A stretch of DNA of 64,000 bases, taken from positions 186,001-250,000 of the forward strand of contig CAXXPO010000010.1 in assembly GCA_963665185.2 (NCBI GenBank), given 5' to 3'. Positions 26,206-35,660 of this stretch are shown here, piece after piece (position 1 is the stretch's first letter; each line of letters begins with the position of its first letter). Origin of the DNA: G963665185 sp963665185 (lineage in GTDB: Bacteria; Desulfobacterota; Desulfovibrionia; Desulfovibrionales; Desulfovibrionaceae). The position numbers and the translations under genes are program-made. Below the pieces are notes generated by a model. It had not been told where the DNA came from. It saw only the letters and a program-made list of their open reading frames with translations, and made no database searches.

Positions 26206-26538
26206 TACATACCGCAGGACTTGTCATTCAATTCATCGGAATGGGGATCAAGGGGCGAAGATTCGAATCCTTTCAGCCCGGTCAGATATTTCAAAGGGGT
26301 AGATGATTTGGCTGACGTACTGTCAGGCCTGTGGATCGCTCAAGTTAGGGACGCTTTTATTGAGGGTTAACCGGACAGGAATGTTTTGAAGTGTATATCA
26401 CCATTGAAAATCTTATATCCGCCCATGGAATTACACAATAACTCACGCAGATATCACAGTTTTCCCTCCCAAAAAACAATCAACAGTATCCAACCAAGGA
26501 ACAAAATGATGCAATCAATGCGTACGGAGGTACTTTGC
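26206..26538. other. Intergenic stretch before the choloylglycine-hydrolase-family gene
   Basis: No gene, repeat or terminator is convincing here. A few bases around 26260-26270 (ATTCGAATCC) look like a tRNA T-loop, but nothing folds around them. Composition drops to AT-rich after 26380. The promoter for the next gene probably lies there but I cannot place it. Confidence 0.4.
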
Positions 26539-27618
26539 ATGTCGATGAAAGCCCTCACACTAACGGCCTCTTTTTTTGCAATTATTCTCATTGCAACGGT
26601 ATATTGCACATCAGCCAGCGCGTGCAGCCGTGCCACCTACCTCGGTCCAGACAATATCGTCCTCACCTCTCGTTCAAATGACTGGAAAGGTTCGCAGCAC
26701 TCCAACATCTGGATTTATCCGCGCGGCATCTCCAGAAACAGCAGTGGCGGGGCCGAGTCGTTCTCCTGGACCTCGAAATACGGCAGCGTAACCGTGGGCG
26801 GATGGGATGTGACCACCATTGACGGCATGAACGAGGCCGGGCTGGCGGTTGACGTGCTCTATTTGGCCGAATCGGATTACGGCAAACCCGTGCCGGGCAA
26901 AAAAGCCATGTCCGTTTCCGCCTGGGGGCAGTATGTGCTGGATAATTTCGGCACGGTTGCGGAAGCCGTGGAAGCGCTGAAAAAAGAAAAATTTTATCTG
27001 GTGGAACCGCAAACGCCCGACGGACAGGCCGGAACGGCGCACTTGGCCGTCTCCGATCCGAGCGGGGATTCCGCCATTTTTGAATACATCGACGGCCACC
27101 TCGTTGTTCACCATGGCCGTCAGTACCAGGTGATGACCAACTCCCCGACCTATGATCAGCAGCTGGCCCTCACCGCCTACTGGGAAAACATCGGCGGCAC
27201 GACCATGCTTCCCGGCACCAACCGCGCAAGCGACCGCTTTGTAAGGGCGTCGTTCTATATCGAGATCATTCCCCAGACCAACGATATCAATGAAGCACTG
27301 GCCAGCACCTTCGGCGTCATCCGCAATGTCTCCGTGCCGCTGGGCATCAGCACGCCGGGGCAGCCCAACATCAGTTCGACGCAGTGGCGCGTGGTCTCGG
27401 ACCAGAAAAACAAGGTCTACTACTTTGAGTCGCCGCGCAGCCCCTATCTGTTCTGGATTCCTTTGAAGGAACTGGATTTTTCCGCCAACGCGGGCACACG
27501 CAAAATCAACCTGACCGAAGGGTCCGTCTTGAAGGTCGACGGCAAACCATTTGCCGGCGATGCCGCAAAGCTCGGCCAGCCGGTCAAGCCCTTTGCCTTT
27601 CTTCCCGCCGGGAAATAG
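26539..27618 (+). CDS. Secreted choloylglycine-hydrolase / penicillin-V-acylase family enzyme
   Basis: This 359-residue Ntn hydrolase starts at ATG 26539 with GGAGG 8 bp upstream. A signal peptide of 28 residues ends in SASA, and Cys29 (CSRATYLG) becomes the N-terminal nucleophile after cleavage, as in periplasmic members. Further family marks are TSRSNDW near residue 45, IDGMNEAGLAVDVLYL near 98 and MTNSPTYDQQL near 200. Such enzymes split amide bonds in conjugated bile salts, penicillin V or acyl-homoserine lactones; Gram-negative exported members often favour the lactones. It is not linked to the toxin genes on either side and ends in a terminator. Confidence 0.82.
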   Translation: MSMKALTLTASFFAIILIATVYCTSASACSRATYLGPDNIVLTSRSNDWKGSQHSNIWIYPRGISRNSSGGAESFSWTSKYGSVTVGGWDVTTIDGMNEAGLAVDVLYLAESDYGKPVPGKKAMSVSAWGQYVLDNFGTVAEAVEALKKEKFYLVEPQTPDGQAGTAHLAVSDPSGDSAIFEYIDGHLVVHHGRQYQVMTNSPTYDQQLALTAYWENIGGTTMLPGTNRASDRFVRASFYIEIIPQTNDINEALASTFGVIRNVSVPLGISTPGQPNISSTQWRVVSDQKNKVYYFESPRSPYLFWIPLKELDFSANAGTRKINLTEGSVLKVDGKPFAGDAAKLGQPVKPFAFLPAGK

Positions 27619-27645
27619 TACGGCCGCTTAGCCTGGAATCCGACA

Positions 27646-27679
27646 AAGAAGGGGCTGCACGTTTGTGCAGCCCCTTCTT
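27646..27679 (+). terminator. Strong terminator after the choloylglycine-hydrolase-family gene
   Basis: AAGAAGGGGCTGCAC (27646-27660), loop GTTT, GTGCAGCCCCTTCTT (27665-27679): 15 perfect pairs. T-rich runs border both sides, so it may work in both directions. Confidence 0.85.
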
Positions 27680-27786
27680 CGTTGTGCTCTGCGACACCAA
27701 GTATCGATTCGGTACGTTAATTTGAGACCATCATTTTTATTCCGTCATGCCCCTGCTGATCTTTCTGCGCCTTGGCTAAATGGCTC

Positions 27787-27836
27787 GGTAATCCTCCCCT
27801 TTATAGGGGATCTGAAAAGTAAAGCCTACGCCACCT
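27787..27836 (+). mobile_element. Orphan IS3-family terminal repeat (relic)
   Basis: The segment from GGTAATCC to CTACGCCACCTGG closely matches the left end of the intact IS at 50456, including GGTAATCC, a run of C, AGGGG, CTGAAAAGTA and CTACGCCACCT. No transposase or opposite end follows. It marks an old insertion of a sister element that was later lost. Confidence 0.7.
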
Positions 27837-27962
27837 GGTTGCGTGGGGCTGCGGAAAACCGTGGGGGATGTAGACCATGCAAGTTCTGAAAATTGACTGA
27901 TGCGTGGTTTTTCGTATCCGATCAGGAACAAAACAGGGACGACTTCAGTATAACGCTGATTT

Positions 27963-28031
27963 TGTATTCAATCGAATACATTTCGTTGACTTTTGGCTTT
28001 CACCGCTCTAATTGTATCCAATCGCATACAA
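27963..28031 (+). promoter_or_regulatory. Double operator and promoter of the second hipBA operon
   Basis: TGTATTC-AATC-GAATACA (27963-27980) is a perfect palindrome. TTGTAT-N8-ATACAA (28012-28031) is a related site sharing the CAATCG centre. Between them lie -35 TTGACT (27986-27991) and a weak -10 TAATTG (28009-28014), 17 bp apart. The two sites 49 bp apart suit cooperative binding by HipB dimers around the promoter. Confidence 0.65.
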
Positions 28032-28044
28032 TCAGGTGGACATC

Positions 28045-28269
28045 ATGAACCCAACAAAAATCGATTCCGCTGCCGCTCTTGGTCAACTCGTCCGATCCCA
28101 GAGAAAAAAGCATGGGCTCTCCCAGCAGGAGGTTGCCGACTATTCCGGAGTCGGACGGATCTTCGTCGTTCACCTGGAAAAGGGAAAGCCTTCCGTTCAT
28201 CTGGAAAAGACCCTGGCAGTCCTGACCACGCTGGGGTTGGATCTGCACGTTCGAGACAGGGAGGCGTAG
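28045..28269 (+). CDS. hipB: HipB-type XRE antitoxin (second system)
   Basis: This is a 74-residue helix-turn-helix protein. I chose ATG 28045 (MNPTKIDSAAALGQLVRSQRKK); the longer frame would start on a TTG inside the second operator. The motif LSQQEVADYSGVGRIFVVHLEKGK is a normal XRE fold, and the tail HLEKTLAVLTTLGLDLHVR is typical of HipB. The toxin gene starts 3 bp after its stop. It is not a copy of the first HipB; the proteins differ throughout. Confidence 0.85.
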   Translation: MNPTKIDSAAALGQLVRSQRKKHGLSQQEVADYSGVGRIFVVHLEKGKPSVHLEKTLAVLTTLGLDLHVRDREA

Positions 28270-28272
28270 TCA

Positions 28273-29532
28273 ATGAAGACGCTGAATGTTCACCATGATG
28301 GGGTGCTTGTCGGAAAACTGTCGCAAACAGAAAAGGACGAACTGAATTTTCTGTACGACGCGCAGTGGCTCCGCTCAGGTTTTGCAATCTCGCTTTCCTT
28401 GCCGCTCCAGGAAGCCCCCTTCGGAGACAGGGAGGCCCGACCTTTTTTTGCCAACATGCTTCCGGAAGAGGGAGTCCGTTTCCGGATAGCCAGAAAGCTC
28501 GGCATTTCCGAAAAGAACGACTATGCCCTTCTGGAAGCGATTGGAGGGGAATGTGCCGGCGCACTGAGTGTCACGGACGGAGAGCCCCCTGAGAGGACGG
28601 CCGCCAGGTATGAGCGGTTGTCGGAGTCAGAATTGGCGGCGCTTGTTCAAAGCCTGCCCCAGCGTCCGCTTCTGGCTGGTGAAAAGGATGTTCGCCTTTC
28701 CCTGGCCGGTGCTCAGGACAAGCTCCCGGTCTTCTACGATGGCAAGGGTGTCTCCCTGCCCGCAAACGGAGCGCCAAGCAATTACATCTTGAAGCCCCCC
28801 ATTCCCGGGTATGCCGAATCCGTCCCCAACGAGGTCTTTTCCATGAAGCTGGCCAAGGCCATGAGACTCAACGTTCCCGAGGTGAATATCCACCTGTGCG
28901 GGGATACCCCGCTTTGCATGGTGCAACGTTTTGACAGAAGGACGGACGGGAGCTCTGTTGAACGTCTGCATCAGGAGGATTTCTGCCAGGCGCTCGGAGT
29001 CATGCCGTCCATGAAATATGAAGCAGAGGGCGGCCCGGGCTTCACGGACTGCTTTCAGCTCGTTCGGCAGCAGGTCGGGGTGCCTGCCAAGGCCTTGAAG
29101 CAGCTCCTCAGGTGGACGGTCTTCAATTACCTGCTCGGCAACGCCGATGCACATGCAAAGAATATCTCTCTTCTGTATATTGGAAAGGCGCCTGAGCTGG
29201 CACCTTTCTATGACATTATGAGCACCAAGGTCTACGGTCGGCAGCTTACAGACAAGATGGTCATGAAGATCGGCAAGGAAAGGCGGCTCGACCAGATTAT
29301 GTCGCGTCATTGGCAAGGCTACGCCGAGGCTGTCGGACTGCGTCCGGCCATGGTCCTGGACGAGCTGCACAAGATGGCGGCAATCATGCCCGGCAAGGCG
29401 CGACAGGTTCTCGGCCGCTTTGAAAAAGAGTACGGCCCGAGCGAGGCTTGTCGGCAGATTGCCGAGCTTGTCCAAGAAAGGGCCAAGGCGGCGGATATTC
29501 GTGTGCAGTCGGAGTTGGGGATGGGGATGTGA
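28273..29532 (+). CDS. hipA: HipA-type toxin kinase (second system)
   Basis: This 419-residue kinase of the long HipA class has the N-terminal domain (LNVHHDGVLVGKLSQ), the activation segment LSLAGAQDKLPV near residue 143, the catalytic loop NADAHAKN at 290-297 and the metal-binding segment APFYDIMST near 310. All catalytic positions are present, so it should be active. It belongs to the group of E. coli HipA and is only distantly related to the HipA at 19507. Two HipA toxins in one element is uncommon. Confidence 0.9.
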   Translation: MKTLNVHHDGVLVGKLSQTEKDELNFLYDAQWLRSGFAISLSLPLQEAPFGDREARPFFANMLPEEGVRFRIARKLGISEKNDYALLEAIGGECAGALSVTDGEPPERTAARYERLSESELAALVQSLPQRPLLAGEKDVRLSLAGAQDKLPVFYDGKGVSLPANGAPSNYILKPPIPGYAESVPNEVFSMKLAKAMRLNVPEVNIHLCGDTPLCMVQRFDRRTDGSSVERLHQEDFCQALGVMPSMKYEAEGGPGFTDCFQLVRQQVGVPAKALKQLLRWTVFNYLLGNADAHAKNISLLYIGKAPELAPFYDIMSTKVYGRQLTDKMVMKIGKERRLDQIMSRHWQGYAEAVGLRPAMVLDELHKMAAIMPGKARQVLGRFEKEYGPSEACRQIAELVQERAKAADIRVQSELGMGM

Positions 29533-29788
29533 GGAGAAAGAAACACTGACGGAGGGCTTGTGTCGATCAACTTCCCATTTTGCATGAATCAATTTTTTGG
29601 GTTCTTTTTATCGTTTCGCCCTTGGTTTTCACGTGAAAGTGCGAGATAAGACCTGTGCCATACGGCTTTTGGTTTGAAGTTTTGGGTGATGGGGGGCGAC
29701 ATATTGCCTCCTCAGGGGGGGAAAATCAAATGTCTAGTAGATATCGGCGTGGGGACCGTTGTTTAGGCAGTGGCAGGTTTTTATAATC
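29533..29788. other. Leader region of the defence operon
   Basis: A 256-bp non-coding stretch between hipA and vsr. It is richer in T and G than its surroundings and holds several T runs, but I cannot assign a -35/-10 pair or a terminator. The promoter for the six-gene operon should be here. Confidence 0.35.
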
Positions 29789-30211
29789 ATGGCTGATATT
29801 TTTACGAAAGAAGAGCGTAGCGCCTTGATGGCAAGGATCAGGGGCAAAGATACAAAACCGGAATTACTGGTGCGAAGGTTGATACATGGGCTTGGATATC
29901 GGTATCGTCTTCATCGAAAGGACTTGCCGGGCACTCCTGATTTGGTTTTTCCATCAAAAAAAAAAGTGATTTTTGTCCATGGCTGTTTTTGGCATCGTCA
30001 CGAGGGATGCAATTCTTCAACAACACCAAAAACAAGGGCGGATTTTTGGAAAAGGAAATTGGAATCGAATGTCCGCAGGGATTCGCGAGCTCTGGAGGAG
30101 CTGGCTCTTCTGGGGTGGCGGAGCATGATAGTTTGGGAATGTGAAACCAAGTCGTTGGAAGCATTGACGGAGAAGATTCATAGGTTTCTTTGCTGTCAAG
30201 ATACAACATGA
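29789..30211 (+). CDS. vsr: Vsr-type very-short-patch-repair endonuclease
   Basis: This 140-residue nuclease starts at ATG 29789 (MADIFTKEERSALMARIRGKDTKPE). It has the family core LPGTPDLVFPSKKKVIFVHGCFWHRHEGC, which holds the catalytic Asp, the conserved His residues and the zinc-site Cys and His. WKRKLESNVRRD and LGWRSMIVWECE follow. Vsr nicks T-G mismatches that arise when 5-methylcytosine deaminates, and is normally encoded beside a C5-cytosine methyltransferase. Here the partner methyltransferase is at 37783, five genes downstream, so Vsr opens an operon that the methylase closes. The next gene begins 8 bp on. Confidence 0.93.
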   Translation: MADIFTKEERSALMARIRGKDTKPELLVRRLIHGLGYRYRLHRKDLPGTPDLVFPSKKKVIFVHGCFWHRHEGCNSSTTPKTRADFWKRKLESNVRRDSRALEELALLGWRSMIVWECETKSLEALTEKIHRFLCCQDTT

Positions 30212-30219
30212 TTTAAATT

Positions 30220-31752
30220 ATGAGTGATTATAACGAACCCTATGAGGACGCTTCTCCCCCCGCATCGGCAATGGTGGAATCTTTGCGAGGGGTTGGTTAC
30301 TCGCTATCGACAGCTGTTGCCGACATCATTGATAACAGCGTGGCAGCTTCTGCAAAAAACGTCTGGCTTCAGTTTCAGTGGAACGGGTCTGATTCATGGA
30401 TTTCCATCCTGGATGATGGTTGTGGCATGCTTGAAGAAGAGCTGTCTACTGCCATGCGATTAGGGGGGATAAGTCCTCTTGATGAGCGTGCCGTGACAGA
30501 CCTTGGACGATTTGGCCTGGGCTTGAAAACGGCATCGTTTTCACAATGCAGAAGGCTCACAGTTGCAACCAAAAAACAGGACATGATTTCCACAAGACGC
30601 TGGGACCTGGATTTTCTTGCAGGGATTCCAAAGGGATGGCCCTTGCTGAAGGAACCTCATACAGGAGCGAAAGAGCGACTGGCTCCTCTCTCCACTTTGA
30701 AAAGCGGTACGTTGGTTCTGTGGGAGGGACTTGATCGTGTAGTTGGAGATGTCAGTAGTGACGACGAGTTTGCCCATGATGCCTTTCTCGCGCAGATTGA
30801 TTCAATGGAAAAGCATCTCGCAATGGTTTTTCATCGTTTTTTGGAGACCACGGGGGGGGTGAACATCTATATAAACGGGACAGATGAGCATGCCCGTGTT
30901 CGTCCTTGGAATCCTTTTCTCATAAACTTGTCGACTCGAAAGAGGCCCCTTGAGCCAATTCCTTCAGATTTCGGCATCATCAGGGTGCAGGGATTTATTC
31001 TTCCACACAAGGATCATCTGACTAAAAAAGAATTCGAACAGGGTGCCGGGCCGGCAGGATGGACAGCCCAGCAGGGCTTCTACGTATATCGAAATAAGCG
31101 GCTTTTGGTTCCTGGAAGTTGGCTTGGACTAGGACGTGGTAAGCCCTGGAGCAAGGAGGAAGCCCACAAACTTGCCCGTATCCAACTGGATATCCCGAAC
31201 ACTGCCGACAGTGCTTGGAAGATTGACATCAAAAAATCAACCGCCCGTCCACCATTATCCATACGCAAGAAATTGGTGGCAATTGCTGAGGACGTTCGGG
31301 AGAGAGCTCGCAAGGTGTTTGTTCATCGTGGCAGCTATGGAACGGCGACAACCGTGGATGACCTGAAGCAGTTGTGGAGTTCGGTCAAAACGCCCTCCGG
31401 CATCAAATATATCATCGACCGTCGACATCCGGTCGTACGAGGGGTTCTGGAAAATATGTCCAATGCTGCAAAAGATGTGGAAGACATGCTGAGGGTCATC
31501 GAGGAGACGGTGCCGGTTCAAAGAATTTGGTTGGATTCGGTTGAAACTGAAGGCTCGGAAACAGGCAACTTCAAAAATGATCCTCCCGATGAAGTCAAGC
31601 GAGTTCTGCTCGCTCTCTACTCCGGATTCAGGTCAAAGTATGGACTTGATGAGAAGAGTGCGAAGCAAAGATTGCGATGCACCGATCCGTTTCATCACTA
31701 TCTGAAATATATTGATGCGCTTAACGATTCAGACCTGGAGCAAGCCAAGTGA
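30220..31752 (+). CDS. MORC/MutL-like GHKL ATPase of a defence operon
   Basis: This is a 510-residue protein with an N-terminal Bergerat ATP-binding fold: N-box VADIIDNSVAA near residue 34, G1 box ILDDGCGM near 66 and G2 box GRFGLGLKTAS near 97. An S5-type domain and a lysine-bearing KIDIKKS segment follow near 330. GHKL ATPases of this type, related to MutL and eukaryotic MORC, were described by Iyer, Abhiman and Aravind (2008) in restriction-modification operons. ATP-driven dimerisation may clamp DNA for the partner nuclease. The next gene starts on a GTG overlapping the stop by 4 bp. Confidence 0.8.
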   Translation: MSDYNEPYEDASPPASAMVESLRGVGYSLSTAVADIIDNSVAASAKNVWLQFQWNGSDSWISILDDGCGMLEEELSTAMRLGGISPLDERAVTDLGRFGLGLKTASFSQCRRLTVATKKQDMISTRRWDLDFLAGIPKGWPLLKEPHTGAKERLAPLSTLKSGTLVLWEGLDRVVGDVSSDDEFAHDAFLAQIDSMEKHLAMVFHRFLETTGGVNIYINGTDEHARVRPWNPFLINLSTRKRPLEPIPSDFGIIRVQGFILPHKDHLTKKEFEQGAGPAGWTAQQGFYVYRNKRLLVPGSWLGLGRGKPWSKEEAHKLARIQLDIPNTADSAWKIDIKKSTARPPLSIRKKLVAIAEDVRERARKVFVHRGSYGTATTVDDLKQLWSSVKTPSGIKYIIDRRHPVVRGVLENMSNAAKDVEDMLRVIEETVPVQRIWLDSVETEGSETGNFKNDPPDEVKRVLLALYSGFRSKYGLDEKSAKQRLRCTDPFHHYLKYIDALNDSDLEQAK

Positions 31753-34652
31753 ATAAGAGTCATTTTGAATCCGTGCTCAAAATGAGCAAGGAGTTGATCG
31801 CCCTTGACAGGAAGGATGACAAACTTCCTTCATTGGAACTCATCACAGAGAAGGTCGACATGGTGCTGGCAATGCCTCGTGAGTGGGATGTGGATCGAGA
31901 CACCATTTTGAGAGAATTAAGAGCTCAGTACGATGTTTGGCTTGGAAGAGACCAGGCCCTTGTTGCTACAGATGAAGATCATGAAGCTTGGTTGAATGGA
32001 GAAAGGAAGATTGGATGGAGATATTGGCCCCGCTACGAGCAGATGATGGAAGGAAGGTTGCCTCCAGAAGCAGCCTTATCCTTGGACAAGGTCACGGATA
32101 AGATTGTCGGGTATTTGGAAGACCCTAATCGTAGTGGAGCCTGGGACAGGCGGGGACTGGTCGTCGGCAATGTACAGTCTGGCAAGACCTCGAACTATTG
32201 TGGTGTGATCTGCAAGGCCGCCGATGCCGGATACAAGATGATAATCGTCCTGGCGGGGATGCATAACAACCTTCGTAGTCAGACCCAGATGAGGCTTGAT
32301 GAAGGCTTTTTAGGCTACAAGACTCGCCCCATTATCGAAGCGGAGTTAGAGGGGCTTAGTGAAATTGGAGTCGGTCTGCTGGACCCGGACCCCCTTATCA
32401 GACCGAATTATGTGACAAACAGAACTGACCGTGGGGATTTCAATCGTAATGTTGCAAACAATCTTGGTGTCACGCCTGATACGCGGCCATGGCTTTTGGT
32501 CATAAAGAAGAATGGGCATATTCTCAAAAATCTTGTCAAATGGATTGAGGACCGAGTTGCCGATTCTCACGACAGTGGGACGGGACGAAAGATAGTCACA
32601 AGCCTTCCTCTCCTTGTCATCGACGATGAGGCAGACCACGCATCGGTCGACACGGGTGACCAGCCTGTTGACGGTAATGGCACCCCTGATCCTGACTATG
32701 AACCTCGTGCCATCAACAGGCGTATCCGCAGACTGCTGCATATATTTCAAAAAAGTGCATATATAGGATATACAGCCACTCCATTTGCAAACATCTTCAT
32801 TCATGAGCAAGCCAGAACGACCGAGGAAGGTGAGGATCTTTTTCCGCGCAGCTTCATCTACAATCTACCTACTCCATCAAACCATATCGGCCCTTCAGCG
32901 GTTTTCGGCCTCAAAGGAACGGCCGACCTTGACGAGGTCCAAGAACTTCCGCTTGTCAGGCAGGTGCGCGATCATGCCGATAGTCTGGCCTACAATGAAA
33001 GGGAGGGATGGGTTCCTCCGATTCATCCAAACGGGCACATCCCCTTGTATGACGGCCTTGATGAACTTCCTCCGTCGCTGAAGAAGGCGGTACTGTCCTT
33101 CATCCTCACCTGCGCCATCCGCCGTGCGCGAGGACAAAGAAACATGCACAACAGCATGCTCATTCATGTAACAAGATATATTAGTGTGCAGCAGGCAGTG
33201 TATCGTCAGGTTGAGCGCTACCTCGAATCGACAAAGAGAAGAATCATTCGTGGTGAAGGCGACGCCGCGGGGGTGATGGAGAAGATCAAGATTTTATGGC
33301 AGGACGACTATAAGCCCACGACTGCGGTTGTCGATTCGGCCGTCAACTTCGAAGAGTTTTTGCTTCCGCCCTGGTCTATTGTTGAGCGGGAGTTGAAATT
33401 TGCAGTCGCGGATATTGAGGTTAGAGAGATCAATGGGTCGGCCGGTGATGTTCTTGACTACGAGCAACTTGAGGAAACCGGCCTGAACGTCATAGCAATC
33501 GGCGGGGATAAGCTTTCCAGAGGACTCACCTTGGAAGGGCTGAGTGTCAGCTACTTTCTTAGGGCGACGAAAATGTACGACACCCTGATGCAGATGGGCC
33601 GATGGTTCGGTTACCGCAAGGGGTATCTTGATTTGTGCAGGCTATTTCTTAGTCCGGAGCTGGAAAAATGGTTCGAGAGAATCACCGAGGCTAGTGAGGA
33701 GCTCAGGTTTGAATTCGACCACATGGAGGCTATTGGGGGGAGTCCTAGAGACTATGGACTCAAGGTGCGTTCTCATCCTCTTCTGATGGTTACTTCACCG
33801 GTGAAAATGCGTCACTCAAGAACTCTGCAAATAACTTTTGCAGGTGCGGCACAGGAAACCGTTTTGTTCGATCGTAGCCGGGATGTTTTGAACAGCAATT
33901 TCACAGCAGCTTCAAACCTGGTGAATACCTTGGGGCAGGCTACTGATAATAGTCCAGTCAGAGAGAGACCCTTCGGAGGGCAGCACAAATGGGAGAATAC
34001 TGTTCTTTGGAATGACGTCGAAGGAGGACATTTGGTTGATTTCCTGCATAACTATCGGACTCATCCTGATGCTGTAAGGGCCAAAAGCGATCTGCTGGCA
34101 GACTACATCGAAAAACAGATGGGCAAAGGGGAATTGACCAATTGGACCGTCGCACTGATGTCTGGAGGGCAAGCCGAAATATCGATTGGTAATCATAGGG
34201 TCAACATGATCCAGAGAAAGGTCAACGACAGAAACATGACTCTTCAGGAGCAGAAGGAAGACAAACGTCACATAATCAGGCGTGTCATTGCTCCACGCGA
34301 CGAAGCGATAGATCTGACTTCCGACCAGTATGAAGCAGCTTTGATCATGACCCGTCTTGAGGGGAAAAAAGGCAGAGAAAATACAAAGACTCCATCTGGG
34401 CCGGCTATTAGGGCCGTTCGAGGACTTGGGGCAGGTGCGTTCAAGTCGGGGATTGACCACAGCAAATGGCACCTTCCCCCCCATCCCGAACGGGGATTGC
34501 TTTTGATTTATCCACTTTCTCCCGATGCAGTAGAGGTCGAATTTGATAAGGCCATCATAGGTTTTGGTTTCAGCTTCCCGGAAAGTACACGCGCCACACG
34601 AATCAGCTATCGTGTCACCAATCTCTATTGGGAACAAGAATATGGTGCATGA
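31749..34652 (+). CDS. Z1-domain superfamily-2 helicase-like protein
   Basis: This 967-residue ATPase has Walker A VGNVQSGKTSN near residue 140, Walker B LLVIDDEADHAS near 295, the motif III-like YTATPFANIF near 340, GGDKLSRGLTLEGL (motif V) near 585 and QMGRWFGYR (motif VI) near 618. The region between is the Z1 domain, first named in the GHKL/MORC-linked restriction operons and proposed to act with a nuclease. It probably moves along DNA and controls cleavage by the PD-(D/E)XK protein. Start GTG 31749 overlaps the preceding gene by 4 bp, and the 3' end overlaps the next gene by 11 bp. Confidence 0.88.
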   Translation: MNKSHFESVLKMSKELIALDRKDDKLPSLELITEKVDMVLAMPREWDVDRDTILRELRAQYDVWLGRDQALVATDEDHEAWLNGERKIGWRYWPRYEQMMEGRLPPEAALSLDKVTDKIVGYLEDPNRSGAWDRRGLVVGNVQSGKTSNYCGVICKAADAGYKMIIVLAGMHNNLRSQTQMRLDEGFLGYKTRPIIEAELEGLSEIGVGLLDPDPLIRPNYVTNRTDRGDFNRNVANNLGVTPDTRPWLLVIKKNGHILKNLVKWIEDRVADSHDSGTGRKIVTSLPLLVIDDEADHASVDTGDQPVDGNGTPDPDYEPRAINRRIRRLLHIFQKSAYIGYTATPFANIFIHEQARTTEEGEDLFPRSFIYNLPTPSNHIGPSAVFGLKGTADLDEVQELPLVRQVRDHADSLAYNEREGWVPPIHPNGHIPLYDGLDELPPSLKKAVLSFILTCAIRRARGQRNMHNSMLIHVTRYISVQQAVYRQVERYLESTKRRIIRGEGDAAGVMEKIKILWQDDYKPTTAVVDSAVNFEEFLLPPWSIVERELKFAVADIEVREINGSAGDVLDYEQLEETGLNVIAIGGDKLSRGLTLEGLSVSYFLRATKMYDTLMQMGRWFGYRKGYLDLCRLFLSPELEKWFERITEASEELRFEFDHMEAIGGSPRDYGLKVRSHPLLMVTSPVKMRHSRTLQITFAGAAQETVLFDRSRDVLNSNFTAASNLVNTLGQATDNSPVRERPFGGQHKWENTVLWNDVEGGHLVDFLHNYRTHPDAVRAKSDLLADYIEKQMGKGELTNWTVALMSGGQAEISIGNHRVNMIQRKVNDRNMTLQEQKEDKRHIIRRVIAPRDEAIDLTSDQYEAALIMTRLEGKKGRENTKTPSGPAIRAVRGLGAGAFKSGIDHSKWHLPPHPERGLLLIYPLSPDAVEVEFDKAIIGFGFSFPESTRATRISYRVTNLYWEQEYGA

Positions 34653-35658
34653 CTCGAACTGGCTGAACACGGCCTGGAGTGAGCTGGGGGATATTTCGGC
34701 AGCTGGTAGTCTCGGTTGGATGACTAGGCAGATGCATGCCGACTCGTCATACGAGCTCTATATTGGAATCAGGCATCCAGGTGGGAAGCGTGCCCTTCTT
34801 TTCGAGGTAGGAGCTGAAGACATAACACCAGTGGTGGAATTCCCTCAGTCAAGAGGCTTTCAGGTCTGGCCTGAAACAATAAAGGCCGGTCCCCGAGGTC
34901 GTGTCCGATTGTGTCTCGCCTTGACCGAGATCGGTTACAAGGATGTCTTTTCGGTTCTAGTCTCCGATGTCACCAGAAATTTGGTCGACTCGAAAAGCGG
35001 GAAGGATGCTGTTAGAGCCTTTTTCGGGAGACTGAGCGTCTGGCAGTTATTTTTTAAACGCTACTCGGATGAACTCTCTGATTCTGAACAGAAAGGTCTG
35101 TTCGGCGAGCTTCATGTCTTGAAGACAATAATAAGCAAAATAGCTCCAATGCATTTGGCACTTCGTTCCTGGTTGGGGCCTGAACGGGCTGCCAGGGATT
35201 TTATTTTTTCAAATGGCGCCACTGAAGTGAAGACAACGATGGTGGGCAGTCAATCCTTCAATGTCTCGAGCCTTGAGCAGCTAGACCGAGATGAAGCGGG
35301 AGAGCTGCACTTGATATTGGTTTCTCTGAGAAAGTCTCAGGAAGGGGCGACGCTAAAAGACATGGTGCAAAATGTGTCGGACATGCTCTCTACAGAAAGC
35401 CGTCACCTGCTCTCCGATTTCAATGACAAACTTCTTCAATACGGATACGTGCAGGAGGCGGCTAACAGGTATGACAAAGTAAAATACGATGTTGTTTCAA
35501 CAGTCATCTTTCATGTGGGGCCGGGGTTTCCAAGTCTGACAAATGCGAATGTCCCCACCGCTGTCGAGAGTGCGTCGTATGCGTTACGAACAGACGATTG
35601 CAGTTCCTGGAAAATAGAAGAAGAGACCTTTCTTTCAAATATGCACATGCAGGAATAG
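34642..35658 (+). CDS. PD-(D/E)XK-motif nuclease-like protein (DUF4420 type)
   Basis: This is a 338-residue protein starting at ATG 34642, chosen because it overlaps the Z1 gene by only 11 bp. The predicted active site is in RDFIFSNGATEVKTTM, about residues 191-206: an Asp on one strand and Glu-x-Lys on the next, as in restriction endonucleases. Upstream, QKGLFGELHVLKTI supplies the conserved helix Glu. This family occurs beside Z1 and AIPR genes. It is the likely DNA-cutting subunit. The stop codon is 2 bp from the next start. Confidence 0.75.
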   Translation: MVHDSNWLNTAWSELGDISAAGSLGWMTRQMHADSSYELYIGIRHPGGKRALLFEVGAEDITPVVEFPQSRGFQVWPETIKAGPRGRVRLCLALTEIGYKDVFSVLVSDVTRNLVDSKSGKDAVRAFFGRLSVWQLFFKRYSDELSDSEQKGLFGELHVLKTIISKIAPMHLALRSWLGPERAARDFIFSNGATEVKTTMVGSQSFNVSSLEQLDRDEAGELHLILVSLRKSQEGATLKDMVQNVSDMLSTESRHLLSDFNDKLLQYGYVQEAANRYDKVKYDVVSTVIFHVGPGFPSLTNANVPTAVESASYALRTDDCSSWKIEEETFLSNMHMQE

Positions 35659-35660
35659 CC

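Noticed and set aside
26255..26285. A T-loop-like string (ATTCGAATCC) that might belong to a tRNA or attachment site
   Set aside because: No acceptor, D-arm or anticodon arm can be folded around it.
27665..27889. A 74-codon frame after the choloylglycine-hydrolase-family terminator
   Set aside because: It overlaps the terminator and the IS end relic and has no ribosome-binding site.
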